Of a stretch of 64,000 nt of DNA, positions 38,501 to 45,988 are shown in pieces (within the stretch, counting starts at the first letter, position 1; the number at the start of each line of letters is the position of its first letter). Origin of the DNA: Streptomyces canus (lineage in GTDB: Bacteria > Actinomycetota > Actinomycetes > Streptomycetales > Streptomycetaceae). The notes beneath the pieces were generated by a model, which worked only from the letters and a program-made list of their open reading frames with translations, ran no database searches and had not been told where the DNA came from. Both the position numbers and the translations under genes were made by a program. The DNA lies in contig NZ_JAUSWW010000001.1 of assembly GCF_030815415.1 (NCBI RefSeq), positions 6,076,001 through 6,140,000 on the forward strand, in the 5' to 3' direction.

Positions 38501-39280
38501 GACAGGCTGGTCCACGTCCTGCGGCACCGGTGCGGTGCTCAAGTCGGCGGTGCCGTACACAGACCGCGTCGGTCCGGAAGGCGCCCCCGAACCGGTGTCG
38601 GTCTCCGCCGGAGGCGCAACGCGCACGTGTCCCTCGCCGTCCGGCGCCGTGCGCAGCCGCGGGCCCGGGCCGCCGGGCGGAGCCAGCCGGAGGGCCGACT
38701 CGCCGACGCGCAGCAGCGCGCCCGGTGCGAAGCGGACCGGGCGGGTGCCCACGCGGACGCCGTCGAGGACCGTGCCGTTGGTGGAGTCGAGGTCGGCGAC
38801 CGATACGCGGCCGTCGGCGGCGACCGTCACCGCGCAGTGCAGCCGGGAGACGTCCGGGTCGTCGAGCGGGACGTCGGCGTCGGCGGAGCGGCCGATCTCG
38901 ATGCGGCCGCCGTGCAGGAGGTGGACCCCGCCCGCGTCCGGCCCGGCGACCACGTCGAGGCGGGTGGGTGCGTCGTCCACCTCGGGGTGCGGCTCGGGGT
39001 CGGTGGGGGCGCCGAGGGAGAGCACGGCGCCGTCGGTCAGCGGGGGCTCGCCGATGGTGCAGCGCTGGGCGTCCAGTCGCTCGGCACCGGCGTACAGCAC
39101 GGGCTGTCCGGTGCCGGAGGTGAGCGGGCCGTCGCCGGAGACCGCCGAGGCCAGTGCGGACGATATCGCCGCGAGGGCCGTACCGGCGGGTGCTGTGACC
39201 AGCACGTCGCAGCTCGCGGCGCGGACGTGGGCCTCGGCAGGCGGGCCCAGCGGGTCTACGACGGTCAGCCGGATCTGCAT
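35552..39280 (-). CDS. FHA-domain FtsK/SpoIIIE (EssC-like) ATPase
   Basis: 1242 residues from ATG 39280, where a small ubiquitin-like N-terminal stretch (MQIRLTVVDPLG) begins. An FHA phosphothreonine-binding domain follows at about residues 115-200 (IEIGRSADADVPL, SRLHC, DSTNGTVLDG). About 250 residues of Gly/Pro/Ser/Arg-rich linker come next, then two FtsK/EssC-type ATPase-like modules. The first has lost its P-loop (GALGLAGPRARL). The second has GPPGSGRTE with Arg938 where Lys is expected, and a good Walker B (LVVVVDDLDAL). No WXG100, EccB/D or mycosin gene lies nearby. Divergent from pkaA, so it may recognise a phosphoprotein made by that kinase. It is not the chromosome-segregation FtsK, as it has no membrane helices or gamma domain. 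Confidence 0.85.
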   Translation of the reverse strand: MQIRLTVVDPLGPPAEAHVRAASCDVLVTAPAGTALAAISSALASAVSGDGPLTSGTGQPVLYAGAERLDAQRCTIGEPPLTDGAVLSLGAPTDPEPHPEVDDAPTRLDVVAGPDAGGVHLLHGGRIEIGRSADADVPLDDPDVSRLHCAVTVAADGRVSVADLDSTNGTVLDGVRVGTRPVRFAPGALLRVGESALRLAPPGGPGPRLRTAPDGEGHVRVAPPAETDTGSGAPSGPTRSVYGTADLSTAPVPQDVDQPVVPGQGQAPRIESRGARAYEAKGPVSRRRVSGVAGLSGAPGAGAGGSGETHAGRLGARASDGSFGGPVTAGGPAPSGPASDDGATANGHPGPDGIPASGGLPRGATPRGGGDTRAPGGTSGSGSAPGHGGPTDSAHASAASGSGDEHIRAMDTPAGSRRKGTPLRGTDVPQGVRKRGGLGAWARKLTGGRGEQSIAVGSEAYDEEVAATPPVPSAVTPQQPETWPDPAALLLTALGPGPRLWERGPDHPEALTVRLGTADRAAPDGSGLLPAVPVTADLREVGALGLAGPRARLAGLARAVVAQLAALHSPDTLEIVLISADRSRSLAERTAEWSWLGWLPHLRPAHGQDCRLLLAYDREQATARTEELLRRLDETPQPAGATGRPGLPAQGPGGKGLPEQDRGRDATRRPSWARDDDSADRAPGFEGPYTVLLVDSDPGGADVREAVARLALEGPRAGIHVVCLAETAPASPASPVTETYERACAASPAFRDCGAVALLSGDVATALRLMRVARGGALGSDGTVVLSSDDPRAPGRPSGPADRGPVGEAPAGHPAPQAHTTGPVGHGTVAAVDAVSPAWAERFARALAPLRTDGAGGERQPRVSAPLPQMARLLDELGLARATPASLMTRWADAADDTEALGGRALAILGAGPRGPVCADLVADGPHLLIEGPPGSGRTELLRAVVASLAAAERPDRLSIVLMDGRDSVGAGAGHGEGLRVCTDVPHVTTHLTANDPVRMREFAQSLSAELKRRAELLGRSDFAEWHTGRELTGRIVAQRGSAGGAGDLDAPPSSTIRLRPAAARRQTESAPPLPRLVVVVDDLDALVSPALGSPGRPSAGSVMRALEAVAREGERLGVHLVAAAVSGGRTAESDAARRAALRVTLDAPASGPDEPAPGRGRLTSADGRVTPLQSGRVTGRIPRTATLRPTVVPLDWHRMGDPPTRRPVRELGNGPTDLALLASALERAAREVAATEVPSLL

Positions 39281-39609
39281 CGCCGTCAGCGGTCCCTTCT
39301 GCCCGGGCGCGGACTGTCCCCCACCCCACACGAGCACATCGGCCAGTACTGGAGGCATCCTCGCACCTGCCACTGACAACGCGCCCCGTTCCCGAGAATA
39401 AGTGATCTTGATTGGTCAGCTCTGCCCCTAAAAGTGCCTGACCAGTGCATCGTCGACGATCACTTGAGATCGGTCACGTCAACCTTCGGCAACCAGGAGA
39501 CCGAGTCGGGCGTCTTTCCTGCGAACAGGCTTCGCAACGCCTACGTAGTGCTCAGGGAGACGGCACTACAGTGGACCGGAACACAGGCAAGCAGCAGGGA
39601 GCGCATGAC
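39281..39609. promoter_or_regulatory. Divergent region between the FHA-FtsK gene and pkaA, with nested inverted repeats
   Basis: AT-richer than its surroundings around 39395-39475. Two nested inverted repeats are visible: AAGTGATC (39400-39407) with GATCACTT (39458-39465), and inside them TGGTCAG (39413-39419) with CTGACCA (39438-39444). A perfect 12-bp palindrome ATCGTCGACGAT lies at 39449-39460. The repeats could be operator sites shared by the two divergent genes. No coding frame here looks real. Confidence 0.55.
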
Positions 39610-41277
39610 GTGCGGCCGGTAGGCAGCAAGTACTTCCTCGAGGAGCCGCTGGGGCGCGGTGCCACGGGGACCGTCTGGCGTGCTCGCCAGCGTGAGGCCG
39701 CGGGCGCCGAGGCCGCCGTGCAGGGGCAGGCCGGCGAGACGGTCGCGATCAAGGTCCTCAAGGAGGAGCTCGCGAGCGACCCGGACATCGTGATGCGGTT
39801 CCTGCGGGAGCGCTCCGTCCTGCTCCGGCTCACCCACCCGAACATCGTGCGGGTGCGCGACCTGGTCGTCGAGGGCGATCTGCTCGCCCTGGTCATGGAC
39901 CTCGTCGAGGGCCCCGACCTGCACCGCTACCTCCGGGAGAACGGCCCCTTCAGCCCCGTCGGCGCCGCCCTGCTCACCGCGCAGATCGCCGACGCGCTCG
40001 CCGCCAGCCACGCCGACGGCGTCGTCCACCGGGACCTGAAGCCCGCCAACGTCCTGCTCAAGCAGCACGGCGGCCAGATGCACCCGCTGCTCACCGACTT
40101 CGGCATCGCGCGCCTCGCCGACTCCCCGGGCCTGACCCGCACCCACGAGTTCGTCGGCACGCCCGCGTACGTGGCCCCCGAGTCCGCCGAGGGTCGCCCG
40201 CAGACCTCCGCCGTCGACATCTACGGCGCCGGCATCCTGCTGTACGAGCTGGTCACCGGCCGCCCGCCGTTCTCCGGCGGCTCCGCCCTGGAAGTGCTCC
40301 ACCAGCACCTGAGCTCCGAGCCCCGGCGCCCGTCGACGGTCCCCGACCCGCTCTGGACGATCATCGAGCGCTGTCTGCGCAAGAACCCCGACGACCGGCC
40401 CAGCGCCGAGAACCTCGCACGCGGTCTGCGGGTCGTCGCCGCGGGCGTGGGTGTGCACGCGAGCTCCGCGCAGATCGCCGCCGCCGAGAACGTCGGGGCC
40501 CTCCTCGCGCCCGACCCGGCCCCCGCGGCCGTACCGGGCTCCGCCGACCCCACCCAGGTGCTGCCGCACGGCGCGGGCGCGTACGACCCGAACGCCGCGA
40601 CCAACGTCCTGCCGCACGTGGGCGCCGCCGACCCCACCGCCGTACTGCCGAACCGCGGCGCCGCCGACCCGACGGCCGTCCTGCCGCCGGTGCCGCCCGG
40701 GCAGCCGGGCCAGCAGGGTCAGCAGGGACAGGGCGGACCCGAGGACCCGCACCCCTGGCAGAACCAGCTGCGCGCGGCCCGCGACCGCAACGAGCAGACG
40801 CAGGTCCAGTACCTCGACCCGAACCAGGACCCGCTGCGCCGCCGCCCCCAGCGGCAGGTCGCCCGCCCGCAGCAGCCGCCGCAGCGCCAGCAGCGTCCAC
40901 AGCCCCACCAGCCCCAGCAGGGCTACGGCGGTCATCCGCAGCAGCAACAGCAGCCCCAGCGGTACGCGCCGCCACCGCCCCAGCAGCCGCAGCCGCAGCG
41001 GTACGCACCGCCCCAGCAGCCGCAGCAGCCCCAGCGCGAGCCCCGGCAGCCGCGGCAGCGCAGCTCCAGCCCGATGAGGATCCCCGGTCTCGGCTGCCTC
41101 AAGGGCTGCCTGTTCACGATCGTCATCCTCTTCGTCGCGGGCTGGCTGATCTGGGAGCTGAGCCCGCTGCAGGACTGGATCGGCACGGGCAAGAGCTACT
41201 GGGACCAGATCGGCGACTGGATCGGCACGGTGTCCGGCTGGATCGGGGACCTGGGCGGCGGCTCGGGCGGCCAGTAG
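39610..41277 (+). CDS. pkaA: Membrane Ser/Thr protein kinase PkaA
   Basis: Eukaryotic-type kinase, 555 residues from GTG 39610 (start RPVGSKYFLEEPLGRG, as I recall for S. coelicolor PkaA); GTG 39571 is an alternative. The kinase domain has LGRGATGTVW, VAIKVLKEEL (ATP-anchoring Lys), HRDLKPANVLL and DFGIARL, plus activation-loop Thr in THEFVGTPAYVAPE. After the kinase come four Thr-x-Val-Leu-Pro repeats (TQVLP, TNVLP, TAVLP twice), then a long Gln/Pro-rich stretch. One membrane helix follows (FTIVILFVAGWLIW), then a Trp-rich outside tail with three WIG motifs. No PASTA domains. It pairs with pkaB immediately downstream. Confidence 0.93.
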   Translation: MRPVGSKYFLEEPLGRGATGTVWRARQREAAGAEAAVQGQAGETVAIKVLKEELASDPDIVMRFLRERSVLLRLTHPNIVRVRDLVVEGDLLALVMDLVEGPDLHRYLRENGPFSPVGAALLTAQIADALAASHADGVVHRDLKPANVLLKQHGGQMHPLLTDFGIARLADSPGLTRTHEFVGTPAYVAPESAEGRPQTSAVDIYGAGILLYELVTGRPPFSGGSALEVLHQHLSSEPRRPSTVPDPLWTIIERCLRKNPDDRPSAENLARGLRVVAAGVGVHASSAQIAAAENVGALLAPDPAPAAVPGSADPTQVLPHGAGAYDPNAATNVLPHVGAADPTAVLPNRGAADPTAVLPPVPPGQPGQQGQQGQGGPEDPHPWQNQLRAARDRNEQTQVQYLDPNQDPLRRRPQRQVARPQQPPQRQQRPQPHQPQQGYGGHPQQQQQPQRYAPPPPQQPQPQRYAPPQQPQQPQREPRQPRQRSSSPMRIPGLGCLKGCLFTIVILFVAGWLIWELSPLQDWIGTGKSYWDQIGDWIGTVSGWIGDLGGGSGGQ

Positions 41278-41410
41278 CCCCCGTAGGCCGCCGGATCGGT
41301 GACGACTCTGGAGATTTGTCGACATCTGGCGGGTGATTTCGGCCTCCACGGTGAAGGTGGGCTCGTCGGACGCGTAGTTTTATCGCCCACACGCGTCTGT
41401 AGGAGCAGCC

Positions 41411-42649
41411 TTGGCACGGAAGATCGGCAGCCGGTACACCGCCAACCAGATCCTGGGGCGGGGCAGTGCCGGCACGGTGTGGCTGGGTGAGGGGCCCGAG
41501 GGGCCCGTCGCCGTCAAGCTGCTGCGCGAGGACCTCGCGTCCGACCAGGAGCTCGTCGGGCGGTTCGTGCAGGAGCGCACCGCACTGCTCGGGCTCGAGC
41601 ACCCCAACGTCGTCTCGGTCCGCGACCTCGTGGTGGACGGCAACGACCTCGCACTCGTCATGGACCTCGTCCGCGGCACCGACCTGCGCACCCGGCTGGA
41701 CCGGGAAAAGCGGCTGGCGCCCGAGGCGGCGGTGGCGATCGTCGCGGACATCGCGGACGGGCTGGCGGCGGCCCACGCGGCGGGCGTCGTGCACCGGGAC
41801 GTCAAGCCGGAGAACGTACTCCTCGACATGCAGGGCCCTCTGGGACCCGGCGGCTCGCACCGCGCCCTGCTGACGGACTTCGGGGTCGCCAAGCTCATCG
41901 ACACCCCGCGCCGCACCCGCGCCACGAAGATCATCGGCACCCCGGACTATCTGGCGCCGGAGATCGTGGAGGGACTGCCGCCCCGCGCGGCCGTGGACAT
42001 CTACGCGCTGGCGACCGTGCTCTACGAGCTGCTCGCGGGCTTCACGCCCTTCGGCGGCGGACACCCGGGCGCGGTGCTGCGCCGCCATGTGACCGAGACC
42101 GTGGCACCGCTCCCCGGCATCCCCGACGAGCTGTGGCAGCTGCTCGTGCAGTGCCTCGCCAAGGCGCCCGCCTCCCGGTTGCGCGCCTCCGAACTGGGGG
42201 CGCGGCTGCGGGAGCTGCTGCCGTTGCTGGTCGGGATGCCGCCGCTGGACGTGGACGAGCCGGACGCGGAGGACGACGAGGAGGAGCCCTTCGAGGCGCC
42301 GTCGGAGCAGCCCGCGTCCTCGGCGCCGGTACGGCGCGGTGCGGTGCCGTTGGTGCCGGGGGCGAAGCCGGCCGACTCCAACCGGGACACGCATACGTCG
42401 ATGCGGGTGCCGGCGCCGGACGAACTGGCGGGAGGCGCGCGGGGGACGGCACGGGTGCCGCGGGCGGCCGGGGCGCCGCGTCCTGGCTCCGCGCGGAACC
42501 GGGCGGCGACCCGTCGGCGCCGGGTCGTGGTGAGCATCGCCGCGGTGGTGCTCGTGGCGGCGGCCGGGGTGGGCACATGGGTGGCCACCTCGGGGGACGA
42601 CGCGGGAACTCCCCAGGACACGAAGAACTCGGCACCGGCGTCTCCGTGA
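41411..42649 (+). CDS. pkaB: Membrane Ser/Thr protein kinase PkaB
   Basis: 412 residues, starting at a TTG codon (41411) behind a clean AGGAG; no ATG/GTG alternative preserves the conserved ARKIGSRY opening. Kinase motifs: LGRGSAGTVWLGE, VAVKLLRED, HRDVKPENVLL, DFGVAKL, IIGTPDYLAPE. A cytoplasmic acidic then Arg-rich linker leads to one C-terminal membrane helix (VVVSIAAVVLVAAAGVGTWV) and a very short external tail, so it has no sensor domain outside. Follows pkaA by 133 bases and precedes prfB. Adjacent kinases of this sort often cross-phosphorylate. Confidence 0.92.
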   Translation: MARKIGSRYTANQILGRGSAGTVWLGEGPEGPVAVKLLREDLASDQELVGRFVQERTALLGLEHPNVVSVRDLVVDGNDLALVMDLVRGTDLRTRLDREKRLAPEAAVAIVADIADGLAAAHAAGVVHRDVKPENVLLDMQGPLGPGGSHRALLTDFGVAKLIDTPRRTRATKIIGTPDYLAPEIVEGLPPRAAVDIYALATVLYELLAGFTPFGGGHPGAVLRRHVTETVAPLPGIPDELWQLLVQCLAKAPASRLRASELGARLRELLPLLVGMPPLDVDEPDAEDDEEEPFEAPSEQPASSAPVRRGAVPLVPGAKPADSNRDTHTSMRVPAPDELAGGARGTARVPRAAGAPRPGSARNRAATRRRRVVVSIAAVVLVAAAGVGTWVATSGDDAGTPQDTKNSAPASP

Positions 42650-42723
42650 CGGGGGGCGCGCCGGATTTCCCGCCTCGATACCGCCCGGCGCTGGTCGGTT
42701 GCCACAGCCGTTAGGCTGGAGGC

Positions 42724-43827
42724 GTGGCAGTCGTCGATGTATCCGAAGAGCTCAAGTCCCTCTCCTCGACCATGGAGTCGATCGAGGCCGTTCTGGACCT
42801 CGACAAGCTGAGGGCAGACATCGCCGTGCTCGAGGAGCAGGCGGCCGCGCCGTCCCTGTGGGACAACCCGGACGAGGCGCAGAAGATCACCAGCAAGCTG
42901 AGCCACCTGCAGGCCGAGGTCAGGAAGGCCGAGGCGCTGCGCGGGCGGATCGACGATCTCTCCGTGCTCTTCGAGATGGCCGAGGAGGAGGACGACCCGG
43001 ACACGCTCGCGGAGGCCGAGGCCGAGCTCATCTCCGTCAAGAAGGCGCTGGACGAGATGGAGGTCCGGACGCTGCTGAGCGGTGAGTACGACGCCCGCGA
43101 GGCGCTCGTCAACATCCGCGCCGAGGCCGGTGGCGTCGACGCCGCCGACTTCGCCGAGCAGCTCCAGCGCATGTATCTGCGCTGGGCCGAGCGCCACGGC
43201 TACAAGACCGAGGTCTACGAGACGTCGTACGCCGAAGAGGCCGGCATCAAGTCGACCACCTTCGCCGTACAGGTGCCGTACGCCTACGGCACGCTCTCCG
43301 TCGAGCAGGGCACCCACCGGCTCGTCCGGATCTCGCCCTTCGACAACCAGGGGCGCCGCCAGACCTCCTTCGCGGGCGTGGAGATCCTGCCCGTCGTGGA
43401 GCAGACCGACCACGTCGAGATCGACGAGTCGGAGTTGCGCGTCGACGTCTACCGTTCCTCGGGCCCCGGCGGCCAGGGCGTGAACACGACGGACTCCGCG
43501 GTCCGGCTCACCCACCTCCCCACCGGCATCGTGGTCTCCTGCCAGAACGAGCGCTCGCAGATCCAGAACAAGGCCACCGCCATGAACGTCCTCCAGGCCA
43601 AGCTCCTCGAGCGGCAGCGCCAGGAGGAGCGGGCGAAGATGGACGCCCTCAAGGACGGCGGCAGCTCCTGGGGCAACCAGATGCGTTCGTACGTCCTGCA
43701 CCCGTACCAGATGGTCAAGGACCTGCGCACCGATTTCGAGGTCGGAAACCCGCAGGCCGTGCTCGACGGCGAGATCGACGGATTCCTCGAAGCGGGAATT
43801 CGCTGGCGCAAGCAGCAGGAGAAGTAA
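42724..43827 (+). CDS. prfB: Peptide chain release factor 2
   Basis: Recognises UGA and UAA stop codons and triggers peptide release. 367 residues from GTG 42724. The tripeptide anticodon SPF lies in LVRISPFDNQGRRQ and the GGQ catalytic loop in RSSGPGGQGVNTTDSAVRLTH. The reading frame is continuous, with no in-frame UGA near codon 25, so the +1 programmed frameshift that autoregulates E. coli prfB is absent. A -10-like TAGGCT (42712-42717) lies so close to the start that a leaderless transcript is possible. Followed by a good terminator. Confidence 0.95.
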   Translation: MAVVDVSEELKSLSSTMESIEAVLDLDKLRADIAVLEEQAAAPSLWDNPDEAQKITSKLSHLQAEVRKAEALRGRIDDLSVLFEMAEEEDDPDTLAEAEAELISVKKALDEMEVRTLLSGEYDAREALVNIRAEAGGVDAADFAEQLQRMYLRWAERHGYKTEVYETSYAEEAGIKSTTFAVQVPYAYGTLSVEQGTHRLVRISPFDNQGRRQTSFAGVEILPVVEQTDHVEIDESELRVDVYRSSGPGGQGVNTTDSAVRLTHLPTGIVVSCQNERSQIQNKATAMNVLQAKLLERQRQEERAKMDALKDGGSSWGNQMRSYVLHPYQMVKDLRTDFEVGNPQAVLDGEIDGFLEAGIRWRKQQEK

Positions 43828-43837
43828 GTTTGTCGAC

Positions 43838-43876
43838 AAGGCAACTACTGCCCCCGCGGCGGTAGTTGCCTTTTCT
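43838..43876 (+). terminator. Terminator after prfB
   Basis: 11-bp perfect stem AAGGCAACTAC (43838-43848) / GTAGTTGCCTT (43862-43872), followed by TTCT. Eleven bases past the prfB stop codon. Confidence 0.9.
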
Positions 43877-44118
43877 GTGCCCGGATGTCTGGGTTTTACA
43901 TCACACTCACAGGCTCCGTCTCCCCGCAAAGAACCCTTACCCGGACATCGCGTACGCAACGGCCTTGACGTTGCTTTGAAAAATGGGAAGGGTGAAGCGC
44001 GGCATGCGTATCTCTGGGGCGCATGTGAACCGGGGGACTCGCGCACGCCGCCGCCCCCGTCGATCACGGCCCCCGAGCGCCGCCTCACTGACGATGAGCT
44101 ACTGGGGGTAGCAACCTT

Positions 44119-44745
44119 ATGACCAAGAAGACGCGCATCCGGATCGCGCGCATAGCCGCCGGCGCCGTGATCGCGGCCGGCGCCTCCCTGACCGCCGCGG
44201 GTGCCGCCTCCGCGGCCGAGACGGACGACTGCCTGCTCGGCATCCTGTGCGGCGAGGAATCGCCGGTCCCGGACCCGACGCCGACGGACCCGGTCCCCAC
44301 CGACCTCCCGACGGACCTCCCGACGGACCTTCCGACGGACGAGCCGCCGATCACCGAGGAGCCGCCCACCGACGAGCCCACCGAGCCCACGGAGGAGCCC
44401 ACCGAGGACCCGACGGACGAGCCCACCGCGGACCCGACCGACGACGGCAACAACGGCGGCGGCAACGGCGACGGCGGCAACGACAACGGGGGCGGCAACA
44501 ACGCCGACCCCGACGGCGGCTCCGACACCTCCGCCCAGCAGCAGGGCTCCTCGAACCTGACCGACACCGGCTCGGACACCTCCACCGACACCTCGGCCCA
44601 GGGCGGCGGCGCCGAGCTCGCCGAGACCGGCGCGGGCGACAAGACCACGTTCCTGGTCATCGGTGCCGCGACGATGATCGCCGGCGGTATCGGCTTCCGT
44701 ATCCTGCCGCGTCTCGCAGGCGGCCGCGGCGGTGCCGCAGCCTGA
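44119..44745 (+). CDS. Sortase-anchored surface protein with LAETG motif and Pro/Thr/Glu-rich stalk
   Basis: 208 residues. A typical signal peptide ends at ASAAETDD. Two Cys in DDCLLGILCGEE may form a disulfide. A repeated Pro-Thr-Asp/Glu stalk follows (about residues 52-110, with repeats of LPTD and EEPTED type), then a Gly/Asn-rich stretch and the sorting signal LAETG near residue 174. A C-terminal helix and Arg-rich tail complete it. LAxTG is the motif of actinobacterial class E sortases, so the mature protein should be wall-anchored. The stalk looks like a spacer; no functional domain is visible. Ends before a strong terminator. Confidence 0.85.
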   Translation: MTKKTRIRIARIAAGAVIAAGASLTAAGAASAAETDDCLLGILCGEESPVPDPTPTDPVPTDLPTDLPTDLPTDEPPITEEPPTDEPTEPTEEPTEDPTDEPTADPTDDGNNGGGNGDGGNDNGGGNNADPDGGSDTSAQQQGSSNLTDTGSDTSTDTSAQGGGAELAETGAGDKTTFLVIGAATMIAGGIGFRILPRLAGGRGGAAA

Positions 44746-44788
44746 CGGTGACCCCGCGCACACGACAGGTGTGCAAGGCGTACGACGA

Positions 44789-44820
44789 GGGGCCCGGAGC
44801 GAGTGATCGCTCCGGGCCCC
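44789..44820. terminator. Bidirectional terminator
   Basis: 14-bp perfect stem GGGGCCCGGAGCGA (44789-44802) / TCGCTCCGGGCCCC (44807-44820) with a GTGA loop. It lies between the convergent LAETG gene and the zinc-ribbon miniprotein gene. Confidence 0.88.
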
Positions 44821-44841
44821 TCCGGCGTTCCCTACGGGCGC

Positions 44842-45033
44842 CTACGCGGTCTGGTGGGCCAGCAGGGCCAAGGCCGCGATCAGCACCGCGAGCAGAGCGA
44901 TCAGCGTCATGGGGTTGAGCTGGCCGAACAGATTGTCCTGGGTGAGCCGCTCACGGTTCGCGCGGCAGACGGGGCAGCGGCCCTCATTCACGGGCGCGGC
45001 GCAGTTCGCGCACACCAGCCGGTCGTACGTCAT
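44842..45033 (-). CDS. Zinc-ribbon single-helix membrane miniprotein
   Basis: 63 residues, ATG 45033 with a very strong AGGAGGG ribosome site. The N-terminal half is a compact zinc ribbon with two CxxC knuckles (LVCANCAAPVN and RCPVCRANRE). The C-terminal half is a single hydrophobic helix (TLIALLAVLIAALALLA). The start context, intact zinc ligands and clean terminator argue for a real gene. No function known to me; a small membrane-tethered zinc protein beside ftsEX could be a regulator or assembly factor, but that is speculation. Confidence 0.8.
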   Translation of the reverse strand: MTYDRLVCANCAAPVNEGRCPVCRANRERLTQDNLFGQLNPMTLIALLAVLIAALALLAHQTA

Positions 45034-45264
45034 GCGCTCGCCCTCCTAGTGCCGGTTCCTACTACAGAACGGTCTCCGGGTCCGGAACGTTCCCCCTCCA
45101 CTGTGCCAGGTTCCTCCGGAAACGGCTCGAGCGCTCTCGGAGTGACCCCCTGAGCAGGTACACAAAAGGCACATCCGGCACGCAACCGCAACCGGTGCCT
45201 GCGCCCGCACACCCCGGTCGCGTAAGGTCACGCTCATCTACCCCCGGCTAACCGTGGTGCATCC

Positions 45265-45954
45265 GTGATCCGATTCGACAACGTCTCCAAGGTCTACCCC
45301 AAGCAGACCCGCCCCGCACTCAGGGATGTGTCCCTGGAAGTGGAGAAGGGCGAGTTCGTCTTCCTCGTGGGGTCCTCCGGCTCCGGAAAGTCCACCTTCC
45401 TGCGGTTGGTGCTCCGCGAGGAGCGGACCAGCCACGGCCAGGTGCACGTCCTGGGCAAGGATCTCGCACGCCTCTCCAACTGGAAGGTGCCGCAGATGCG
45501 CCGCCAGCTGGGGACGGTGTTCCAGGACTTCCGGCTCCTGCCGAACAAGACGGTCGCGGAGAACGTGGCCTTCGCGCAGGAGGTCATCGGCAAGTCGCGC
45601 GGCGAGATCCGCAAGTCCGTGCCGCAGGTGCTCGACCTCGTCGGGCTCGGCGGCAAGGAGGACCGGATGCCGGGCGAGCTGTCCGGTGGTGAGCAGCAGC
45701 GCGTGGCCATCGCGCGGGCCTTCGTCAACCGGCCCAAGCTGCTGATCGCCGACGAGCCCACCGGCAACCTCGACCCGCAGACGTCCGTCGGCATCATGAA
45801 GCTCCTCGACCGGATCAACCGGACGGGTACCACCGTGCTGATGGCGACGCACGACCAGAACATCGTGGACCAGATGCGCAAGCGCGTCATCGAGCTGGAG
45901 CAGGGCCGCCTCGTCCGCGACCAGGCGCGCGGCGTCTACGGCTACCAGCACTGA
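45265..45954 (+). CDS. ftsE: Cell division ATP-binding protein FtsE
   Basis: ATPase of the FtsEX complex, which transmits ATP hydrolysis across the membrane to activate peptidoglycan hydrolases at division sites. 229 residues from GTG 45265. Walker A is LVGSSGSGKSTFLR, signature ELSGGEQQRVAIAR, Walker B LLIADEPTGNLD, H-loop MATHDQNI. Followed by ftsX after 34 bases. Confidence 0.96.
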   Translation: MIRFDNVSKVYPKQTRPALRDVSLEVEKGEFVFLVGSSGSGKSTFLRLVLREERTSHGQVHVLGKDLARLSNWKVPQMRRQLGTVFQDFRLLPNKTVAENVAFAQEVIGKSRGEIRKSVPQVLDLVGLGGKEDRMPGELSGGEQQRVAIARAFVNRPKLLIADEPTGNLDPQTSVGIMKLLDRINRTGTTVLMATHDQNIVDQMRKRVIELEQGRLVRDQARGVYGYQH

Positions 45955-45988
45955 CCGCACAGTCCACGGAAAGGCCCAACCAGACGCC

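Noticed and set aside
43877..44122. 81-codon frame ending in an ATGA overlap with the LAETG gene
   Set aside because: Tempting because of the overlap, but the sequence has no family feature, poor codon bias and starts directly after the prfB terminator.
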